DNA of 64,000 bases from Palsa-504 sp963744575 (GTDB taxonomy: Bacteria; Actinomycetota; Actinomycetes; Streptosporangiales; Streptosporangiaceae). The stretch spans positions 558,001-622,000 of the forward strand of contig CAVUUF010000016.1 of NCBI GenBank assembly GCA_963744575.1, read 5' to 3'. Positions within the stretch are counted from its first letter, which is position 1; each line of letters begins with the position of its first letter. The translations under genes were made by a program, and so were the position numbers. This document shows positions 36,901-43,538 of this stretch, in pieces. Below the pieces are notes generated by a model, which saw only the letters and a program-made list of their open reading frames with translations, was not told the DNA's origin and did not search any database.

Positions 36901-38318
36901 GTGGCTGGGGACCTGCGGCGGGAGCTGTTCGCGCTGCTGGCGGGGGTGTTCATGCAGGCCAGGTCGCGGCTGGCGGCATTCGCCTGCATCGGCGCGCTGC
37001 TGGCCGAGCCGGGTGACCGAAGATCGTGCTGGCAGCTGGCGGAGGCGGCCGGGCACCGCTCGCCACGGCGGATGCAGGCTCTGCTGGCCGGGCACCGGTG
37101 GGACCGGAAAGCGGCGCTGGCCGCGCTGCAGCAGTTCATCACCGCGCGGCTCGGCGACCCAGAGGCGATCCTGGCGCTGGACGAGACTGCCGGACTGAAG
37201 AAAGGGACCGCCACGGTGGGGGTCGCCCGCCAGTACGCCGGGATCACCGGGCAGGTGGAGAACTGCCAGACCGTGGTGTTCGCGGCGTACGTGACGCACC
37301 GCGCGCACGCCGCGTTCGATTTCCGGCTGTACCTGCCGAAGGCGTGGTCCGGGGGCAGGGCGCGGGCGCGCGTGCCCGGCGGGGTGAGGTTCGCCACCAA
37401 GCCGGCGCTGGCCGCCGCGATGGTCACCGCCGCGGCCTGGTCGTGCGTGCCGTTCGCCTGGGTGGCCGGCGATGAGGTCTACGGCCGCAGCGGCCAGCTC
37501 CGGCGGGCCTGCGAGAGGGCGGGCAAGGGCTACGTGCCGGGGGTTCCGGTGAACTTCCGCGTCACGCTCCCCTCCGGCCGCACGGCGGCCATCTCCGCGG
37601 TCGCCGCGATGACGCCGGGCACGGCGTGGGAGACCCGCTCGTGCGGCCCCGGCTGCAAGGGCCGCCGGGACTATGCCTGGGCGTGGGCCGCCACCGCCTC
37701 GCCGCGGCACTGGGCGCTGATCCGCCGCAGCCTGGCCAACCCCGCTGACCTGGCATTCTTCTACTGCCACGTGCCGCAGGGCCGGCCGGTGACCCTGACG
37801 GTCCTGGTCCGGACCGCCGGGACGAGATGGCGGCGGAAGAATGCCACCAGCAGGGAAAAGGCCAGACGGGCCTGGACCAGCACCAGGTCCGGCTCTGGTG
37901 CTCCTTCCACCGCCACACCGTGCTGTCCATGTGCGCCCAGGCGCTGCTGGCCGTCGCCGCCGCCCGGCAAGCCCCCGCCCCGCCGCCAGGTGAATCCCGG
38001 GCACCCGCCGGCAGCTCTGCCCAGCCCGCCGCCTGGCGCGATACCGGCAAGCTGCCCGCCACCCCCGGTGACCGGCCGCCCGCCGACCCCGGCATGGTCA
38101 AGGTCAGCATCCCCGAGGCCCGCCGCCTGGCCCGCCTCGCCGCCGCGCCCATGACCCGCGCCGCCCGCGAAGCCGGATACGCCTGGTCACGATGGAAACG
38201 CCGCCACCAGGCACGCGCCGCTGGCACCACTACCACGCCCGGCTCAAAGCAGTCGCCCAAGTCCCGTAACCCGCAAACGGCAGAAAGGAGGACGCCATGT
38301 AACAAACCGGGACTGTAG
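36901..38318 (+). pseudogene. IS701-family transposase, frameshifted
   Basis: GTG 36901 (SD-like AGGTGACGGGG upstream) opens a DDE superfamily endonuclease: LDETAGLKKGTATVGVARQYAG with the first Asp region, VVFAAYVTHRAHAAFDFRLYLP, and FAWVAGDEVYGRSGQLRRA with the second. After GTRW (near 37830) the frame shifts. The continuation AEECHQQGKGQTGLDQHQVR, carrying the last catalytic Glu, and HTVLSMCAQALLAVAA are in another frame ending at TAG 38316-38318 inside the right inverted repeat. One indel is needed to restore about 470 residues. Programmed frameshifting is not usual in this family, so this copy is probably inactive. Confidence 0.8.
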
Positions 38319-38320
38319 TA
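38300..38320 (-). repeat. Right terminal inverted repeat of the IS701-like element
   Basis: It is the exact reverse complement of the left end at 36751-36771. The TAG that ends the second transposase frame lies within it (38316-38318). CCGG follows directly, as it precedes the left end. Confidence 0.9.
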
Positions 38321-38324
38321 CCGG

Positions 38325-38664
38325 GATGTGCTGTAACCGGAGGGGCTATAACCTCGCGGCACCGATACACCCATCCACCGGCCCGCCTCGCCCGCCAGAC
38401 CAACACCATCTGCAACCACTAAAACGGGAGGATGACCATCCTACCTTGGTGAGGGACAGACGTTCGGCCTACTTGGCGCTGGGCACGATGATTGGTGCAG
38501 GAGACGTCTTGATGTCCAAGGTGGCGTGCCAACCGCCGAGGCTTTGACCACGACGGGTCGTTACCTTTACAATAATCCCCATACGCTCAAAACGCTATAA
38601 GATATGGGCCGCAGGCAGGGTAACTGCACGCGCTCAGCGCGTTCTTCTTACAGGAGGGATTCAA
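38325..38664. other. Intergenic stretch downstream of the IS element
   Basis: About 340 bp lie between the IS right end and the next SD-led small ORF. Base composition changes from G+C-rich near the IS to A+T-richer after 38560. Only short frames without motifs are present. The region may contain sequence that belonged to the locus before the IS inserted, but nothing recognisable was found. Confidence 0.4.
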
Positions 38665-38754
38665 ATGCATGATGCCGGTTCATTAATAATCTTGGCCCGG
38701 CACGAGCTGCATAGTACGATCTCAGATACTCGGTTGGCACCCAGGTTCGCATGA
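38665..38754 (+). CDS. Possible 29-residue small ORF with strong ribosome binding site
   Basis: ATG 38665 is preceded by AGGAGGG with 7 bp spacing, one of the better SD sites in the window. It encodes 29 residues starting MHDAGSLIILARHEL and ending at TGA 38754. It lies 33 bp upstream of the small membrane protein gene and on the same strand, so it could be a leader peptide or a small protein in the same transcript. There is no domain and no evidence of conservation. It is reported because of the SD and position only. Confidence 0.35.
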   Translation: MHDAGSLIILARHELHSTISDTRLAPRFA

Positions 38755-38787
38755 ATGATTAATACCGGATAGGAGGAACTGAAGCAA

Positions 38788-39048
38788 ATGAAACGTAGAA
38801 TTGCGTTGGTCGCAAGCCTCACACTTGCATTGTATGGCTTCGCCGGATGGGCGTACATTGCACTCGTGGCACTTGTGCACCCACGCACGCTTGGCTTGCA
38901 ACTCACACATTTCGCGAAGTTCCCGCATGAGGATACTTTCGGGGAAATATGCTTCGTGGTGTCGGGCGTGAGCTTCTTCATCTATAACCTACTGCGTTCT
39001 GTGAACAGGTCGGACGGACCAGGAGGCCAGTATCGATCAGCGCGCTAG
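38788..39048 (+). CDS. Small two-helix membrane protein, unknown function
   Basis: The product has 86 residues from ATG 38788, with GGAGGA about 10 bp upstream. Two hydrophobic stretches (IALVASLTLALYGFAGWAYI extending to VALV, and ICFVVSGVSFFIYNLL) flank a polar loop HPRTLGLQLTHFAKFPHEDTFGE. The basic C-terminus is probably cytosolic. No family is recognised. Codon usage is A+T-richer than in the catabolic genes, as in the rest of this block. Confidence 0.6.
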   Translation: MKRRIALVASLTLALYGFAGWAYIALVALVHPRTLGLQLTHFAKFPHEDTFGEICFVVSGVSFFIYNLLRSVNRSDGPGGQYRSAR

Positions 39049-39187
39049 CCACTCAAGCCAGGCTCACGCAAAATCCGGGTGAATAGAGCTGACCCATCTC
39101 TTATGACCATTATGTCCTCTCCGCGCCGCATACGTAGTGCAGGCAGCCATCGGGGGTATAGTCATGCCGAAATAGTATTAGCTTGGG

Positions 39188-40360
39188 TCAGTCGCTGTCA
39201 ACCGACTCGGCAGTTGGCAACTCGAGCATATGGTATACCTCCAATGTGGCTGTTATGACTGACTCAAGGTCTGAGACATGCGGTGGAGGGATTAGTTGAG
39301 TGCGCTCAGACGGGGCTGCGCCGAGGAACTCGGCGAGGATGCGGGCCAGAAACTCTGGGGTATGGGGCGGGAATGTCCAGCAAGATCCAGCAAATTGTTC
39401 TTCTAGTCCGCCCACGGTGCTCGCAAGTACCGGCACCCCGAAAGCGCTGGCTAGACTGGCCACGCCACTCTGGTCAGTGCGACGATATGGCAGGACGACC
39501 GCCTCCGCAAGGCGGAACCACGCAGAGATCTCAGCCTCCGGGACGTACCCGCTTAGAACCAGATACCGTTGCAGCGATTCGCGGCGAGCTTGGCGCAGCA
39601 CGCGCACGAAGTAGAACCGGTCACGGACCTCGAAAACGCGGAACAACCCATGGCGCGGTCGCACAGCACCTGCGACGACTACGCGGATATTGTCAAGCCG
39701 AACCGCTCCAGTCCGATTGAGGATGCCCAGCGCGCTGACCAGGTCATCGAGGCCCTTATCCACATGTATAAAGCCGAAGGCGAGAAGAACCCTCGCGTCG
39801 CCGAGACCGAAGCGATGCCGCATATCCTCCGGCGTCGATGTCCCCATCGGTGGCTGCACACTCGGATGCGGGATCACAACTGCCTTGTTCTCGGGTACCC
39901 CTATGAGGGCGGTGAGCACATTATAAGCAGTGCGTGTATGCACGATCACATGTTCACAACGCGCCACTAGCCGACGATAGAAGGCTCGGCCCACTGCCCG
40001 GAGCAAAGCAGTATCCGTAGTCACCTCATGCAAAGTGGCAACCACCGGCACCGCCAACTCACGACGAAGCGCATCGAGCCACCGTAGCAGGGTCGCCGTT
40101 CGCATGCCGAACGCGGCGATCGCAAATTGGACGTGCACGACATCGGGATACCATTTCGCTATCGCCTCGCGTAGCTTTACGGATTCTCGGCCTCGCGATC
40201 CGACAGCACCCATCACATCCGGAAGGGTGTATGGAGTTGGGTGCGGCACGACCACGCGGACATCATGTCCTCGCTGGCGGGCGGCCTCTACGAGCAGAAA
40301 TGTGTAGTTGCCGATGCCATCCTGGGCAGGTGGATACGGGCTGACGTAAAGAATCCTCAT
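39188..40360 (-). CDS. GT4-family glycosyltransferase
   Basis: The product has 390 residues from ATG 40360, chosen because MRILYVSPYPPAQDGIGNYT is the normal beginning of this GT-B family. HEVTTDTALLRAV and HVIVHTRTAYNVL are in the N-terminal half. LLAFGFIHVDKGLDDLVSAL and AEAVVLPYRRTDQSGVASLASAFGVPVLAS form the donor site, with DQSGV in place of the usual E-x7-E pattern. The ATG overlaps the stop of a small coupled ORF upstream (ATGA). It likely acts on the cytosolic side in repeat-unit synthesis. Confidence 0.86.
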   Translation of the reverse strand: MRILYVSPYPPAQDGIGNYTFLLVEAARQRGHDVRVVVPHPTPYTLPDVMGAVGSRGRESVKLREAIAKWYPDVVHVQFAIAAFGMRTATLLRWLDALRRELAVPVVATLHEVTTDTALLRAVGRAFYRRLVARCEHVIVHTRTAYNVLTALIGVPENKAVVIPHPSVQPPMGTSTPEDMRHRFGLGDARVLLAFGFIHVDKGLDDLVSALGILNRTGAVRLDNIRVVVAGAVRPRHGLFRVFEVRDRFYFVRVLRQARRESLQRYLVLSGYVPEAEISAWFRLAEAVVLPYRRTDQSGVASLASAFGVPVLASTVGGLEEQFAGSCWTFPPHTPEFLARILAEFLGAAPSERTQLIPPPHVSDLESVITATLEVYHMLELPTAESVDSD

Positions 40361-40578
40361 CTGGGATATCCATCTGCCACGGGGCCTGCCGCGGCATTCC
40401 AGTCGCGGCTGTCCATCCAGGGCCCCTGTGCTGCATCTACAGCACAGGGCGTGCCCAGCGCAAGGGGCTGTCGGCTTCGACGCACACCGGGCTCGCGCCG
40501 AGGGCTGCAATGGTCAAGGCGGATGTTCGGCGCCCTACTGCCCGACAAATAAGCAAGGAGTACGAGGAGAATCTTCAT
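40357..40578 (-). CDS. Small ORF coupled to two GT4 genes
   Basis: This frame of 73 residues begins ATGA at 40578-40575 in the repaired stop of the upstream GT4 gene and ends ATGA at 40360-40357 in the start of the next GT4 gene. The start MKILLVLLAYLSGSRAPN looks like a signal sequence or the beginning of a GT-B protein. The rest is Arg/Pro-rich with no motif. It encloses a 10-bp hairpin at 40424-40449. It may be a coupling leader, a decayed gene or chance; the double ATGA junction is the only positive evidence. Confidence 0.35.
   Translation of the reverse strand: MKILLVLLAYLSGSRAPNIRLDHCSPRREPGVRRSRQPLALGTPCAVDAAQGPWMDSRDWNAAAGPVADGYPR
40424..40449. repeat. Perfect 10-bp hairpin between two GT4 genes
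   Basis: CCCTGTGCTG (40424-40433) pairs with CAGCACAGGG (40440-40449) around a 6-nt loop. There is no T tract on either strand. It may attenuate transcription or protect RNA between the two minus-strand glycosyltransferase genes. Confidence 0.5.
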
Positions 40579-41823
40579 ATCTGGAGCGCCGCTATTACTT
40601 GGTCTGTCATAGCGTCCCAGTTGTACTCTGCCAACCAGACGCCGTCATCGCTGGCCACCGAGCTGCGGTCCTCCAGCAGGGACTTTACCGTCTGAGCAAT
40701 GGCCGATGCAGTCGAGTCACAGACAATACCGGAAGGTTGTCCGCGCGACGAGATGCTGGGCGAGATTGTCAGGCGCGGACGTGGTTATCACGGGAATCCC
40801 GCAGGCGAGGGCTTCGAGCACGGCGATCCCAAAACCCTCGCGAGCTGAGGGAAAGACAAAGACCTTGGCTGCTTTCACCAGTTCGTAGACCTGCTTCTGT
40901 TCCCGGACGTCGTGGCGGAACTCGACCGCCTGCTCGAGGCCCAGCACTTGAGCCTGGTTACGGAGCTCGTCCCGCTCTGGCCCGTCGCCGATGACACGGC
41001 ACGTTACCGGCAGCCCCTCCGCATGAAGGCTGGCCATAGCCTCAAGCAACATGCCGATCCGCTTGTGAGGCATGAGCCGGCTGACTACCGCCAAGTCAGT
41101 GGTGACGTGATCTGGGTAGGTCTCACGGACGGCTTCGAGATCAATGCCGTTTGGCGCGACAGTGATCGACGCATCAGCGCCGAGCCGGGCGCGAAGACGC
41201 TCTGCTGTATGGGACGAGGCTGCGATGATGTGGTCGGGGATGCGCATGGCCAGGTACTCGATAAACCAGGCCACTACTCCGACTCGTCCGAGATATTGAC
41301 GCCAGTACGAGTGACCCCATACCTCGTGCCAGGTAACCACGAGCCTCTTGCGCCTCACGGACGCCACGACTCGCAGTACGAGGATCTGCAGCAGCGGCAT
41401 ATGATCGGCCTCAAGGACATCGAAGCGCGACACAAGCAACTGCATACAGGCAAGAGCGAAGATGATTGCCTGCCAGAGTGACCTACGATTCCGGGTGTAC
41501 ATGGGATGCAGCCGCGATATGCCGTGAAAGGTGACGGCCTCATCCTTGCGCACACGCGGACCGTCCCACCAGCGCATGGTATAGAGGTGAAGCTCAGCAC
41601 GCCCGGCCAGCCGCTTGCTCAGTTCATGGTAGCGTATTTCCCGCCCTCCGCAGGAGTATGGGAAAATCGCGTCAGTGACCAGCGCGACGACAGGGTGTTT
41701 GTTGTTTCTTGCCGAATATTCCCGCGGCGTGCATGGCAGGCTAGCTAGAAACCGCTGGACTCGCGGGAGCTGACCGGCTGAACCATCTGACGCAGCCGTC
41801 TTGCCTGCATCCCGTGCTGTCAC
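40575..41823 (-). pseudogene. GT4-family glycosyltransferase, C-terminal frameshift
   Basis: GTG 41823 has a good SD (AGGAGG, 8 bp upstream). The main frame includes FPYSCGGREIRYHELSKRLA, VVTWHEVWGHSYWRQYLG, ITVAPNGIDLEAV, AVVSRLMPHKRIGMLLEAM and the donor-site PSAREGFGIAVLEALACGIPVI with both Glu residues. It ends early at 40717 after VARTTFRYCL. One base away the true end continues as SGIVCDSTASAIAQTVKSLL and ends AEYNWDAMTDQVIAALQI, with TGA at 40577-40575. A single indel near 40735-40741 explains this. Catalytic residues are upstream of the break, so the truncated product might keep some activity. Confidence 0.8.
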
Positions 41824-42438
41824 GGCCTCGCCCTCCTGCGGAGAGGCCAGGACAGGGGAGAGGAGCTTCGGCCCCCTCCTGACGTGAATGCGCGCAAAAC
41901 TTTCAGAAGCTGACGCATAGCGGCGCTCCTATCCCTAGTGCGCCGTGGGTTAAACCTCCCAAACAGCGCGAACAAGCACATATGTCGTGCCATCGTCCGC
42001 CACGCTCGGCTTGCCCTACCCACACGACGTCACCAGCGCAAGCAGCAGGATCGCACAAAGATGCCCGTATTCGTGGCTAAATCAGGAAATAAGCTGCCAA
42101 GCCGGTATTTTTCAAGATCAACACCAGATAGTCGAACGGTGCGGCACCCGGAATACGGCGACGAAACGGTAACGCTCCGCTATGAACAAGCAACCAGAAT
42201 ACGGTAACCAATCGGTGACGCTGCGCTATGAACAACAGGTACCACTCGACCGTGCGCTAATTTGTATACAGCAGGTGTTCGGCTTCGCTGCTGTATCGTC
42301 TCCCTTGAATCCGGAAGGACTACCGGTTTGCTTTCATTGAAGCTGCCGACCAAGGAGTTACCATCGGTCTTTCTGCTCGTCAGGCTCGCTTACCCTGCAC
42401 GCTGTGGGTAGCGTCAAATTCATCGGAGACGAGACTGG
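41824..42438. other. Divergent intergenic region upstream of cassette D
   Basis: About 615 bp lie between the minus-strand GT4 gene and the plus-strand GH26-like gene. It is A+T-richer than either side. It contains a short 46-bp tandem near-repeat (42151-42240) but no convincing complete gene. A frame at 42023-41820 (minus, 67 residues) ends GTGA in the GT4 start but lacks motifs. Promoters for both flanking units must be here. Confidence 0.45.
42145..42240. repeat. 46-bp degenerate tandem repeat with coding-like conservation
   Basis: Two copies begin GAATACGG at 42151 and 42197, offset by 46 bp. Translated in their own frames they give nearly the same peptide: HPEYGDETVTLRYEQ and QPEYGNQSVTLRYEQ. 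Most base differences fall at codon positions that keep residues similar. Because 46 is not a multiple of three, the copies are now in different frames. Confidence 0.55.
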
Positions 42439-43401
42439 ATGAGATCCCGGCTAGCCATCGTCGTGGCCGTCGTGATCGCCGCCGCAGCCGTGATCTTCGT
42501 AATCAGGCACTTCGTCTCGTCCCCCGGACCCGCGTCCCTGCCGTCGAATCAGGCCTCTTACCTCGGCATTTACGAGAAGGGTCCGCCCGATACCTACCGG
42601 CCGGTGGCGGATTTCATCAAGAGCAGGGGTACGCAGCTGAACCTGTCGGCTATTACAGCGGCTGGGGCGAACCCTTCAAGACCTCGTTCGCGGAGACCGT
42701 CCGCAGCCACAGCGCGGCCACCATCGTCCAATGGGATCCCACCCTTGTCCCGGTCGCTGAAGATCGCTGCTGGCGGCTACGACGGATACCTGCGCTCGTT
42801 CGCCGATAGCGTGCGGGACTTCGGCCACCCGGTCGTCATCGGCTTCGGGCATGAGATGAACGCCTACTGGTACTCCTGGGGCTACGGGCGCCTGCCTGCC
42901 TCGACGTTCATCGCGGCCTGGCGGCATATCGTGACGCTGTTCCGCCAGCAGGGCGCCGGCAACATCACCTGGCTCTGGACAATCCAGGCGGATGAGGCAG
43001 ATACCGGGCCAATCGTCTCCTGGTGGCCGGGCGCGCACTACGTCACCTGGGTCGGCATCGATGGCTACTACTACACGCCGTCTGAGACGTTCTTCAGCAT
43101 TTTCGGCAAGACGATCGCACAGGTGCGGGTCTTTACCGGGCTGCCCATATTGCTCTCAGAAGTGTCGGTGGGTCCCGAGGCCGACCAGGCTCGGAATATC
43201 CCCGACCTGTTTGCCGGGATGCGCAAGTACGGCACGCTCGGCCTCGTGTGGTTCGACATCGCTCAACACCAAGGGCTTTACCACCAGGACTGGCACATCG
43301 AAGACAATCCTGCCGCAGAGACGGCCTTCCGGCGCGGCGCCTCCACCCTGACCTTGGCTCGTCCCTTACGGATCTGCCGGGCCCAGGACCAATGTATCTG
43401 A
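42439..43401 (+). CDS. GH26-like hydrolase (cassette D) with an internal out-of-frame segment
   Basis: ATG 42439 follows GGAGACGAG by about 7 bp. The 320-residue frame begins MRSRLAIVVAVVIAAAA, as in cassette B, and has the presumed acid/base Glu139 in GFGHEMN and presumed nucleophile Glu241 in PILLSEVSV. Residues of about 70-107 (42646-42760) are not GH26-like. In another frame the same DNA reads VGYYSGWGEPFKTSFAETVRS, the expected core. Two compensating single-base indels bracket the segment. As written, the beta-strand region with the conserved YYSGW is destroyed, so activity is doubtful. It is closest in sequence to the cassette-B copy. Confidence 0.7.
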   Translation: MRSRLAIVVAVVIAAAAVIFVIRHFVSSPGPASLPSNQASYLGIYEKGPPDTYRPVADFIKSRGTQLNLSAITAAGANPSRPRSRRPSAATARPPSSNGIPPLSRSLKIAAGGYDGYLRSFADSVRDFGHPVVIGFGHEMNAYWYSWGYGRLPASTFIAAWRHIVTLFRQQGAGNITWLWTIQADEADTGPIVSWWPGAHYVTWVGIDGYYYTPSETFFSIFGKTIAQVRVFTGLPILLSEVSVGPEADQARNIPDLFAGMRKYGTLGLVWFDIAQHQGLYHQDWHIEDNPAAETAFRRGASTLTLARPLRICRAQDQCI

Positions 43402-43538
43402 CCTGGGAAATCTGTTCGGATTGCGTAAAGTCACCGACACGGCACGGGGGCGCGGGCTAGTCTCGTGACCGGATGAGCCGGGCCTGGCGGGCATTCATTT
43501 CAACGCATTAGCGCGTAAGGAGCTGGGGGAGACCGGCT

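Larger units (their letters stand above)
36751..38320 (+). mobile_element. IS701-like insertion sequence with perfect terminal inverted repeats
   Basis: The element is about 1570 bp and is bounded by 21-bp perfect inverted repeats starting TACTACAGTCCCGG (left 36751-36771, right 38300-38320). It is flanked on both sides by CCGG (36747-36750 and 38321-38324), which could be a 4-bp target duplication. Because CCGG is its own reverse complement, it cannot be told apart from an extension of the repeat. The single transposase gene is frameshifted. Intact ends and high internal conservation suggest a fairly recent arrival. Confidence 0.85.

Noticed and set aside
37820..37840. Programmed ribosomal frameshift in the IS701-like transposase
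   Set aside because: No slippery heptamer or downstream stem was seen, and this family normally uses one continuous frame; a mutation is simpler.
38326..38547. 73-residue frame just past the IS element
   Set aside because: Part of it includes the IS-flanking sequence, and it has no recognisable domain and no suitable start context.
40428..40994. 188-residue plus-strand frame over the GT4 junction
   Set aside because: It is antisense to two glycosyltransferase coding regions and Arg-rich; it has no motif and no SD.
41820..42023. 67-residue minus-strand frame ending GTGA in the GT4 start
   Set aside because: The overlap is suggestive, but the sequence is low in information, has no SD of its own, and the AGGAGG inside it serves the GT4 start.
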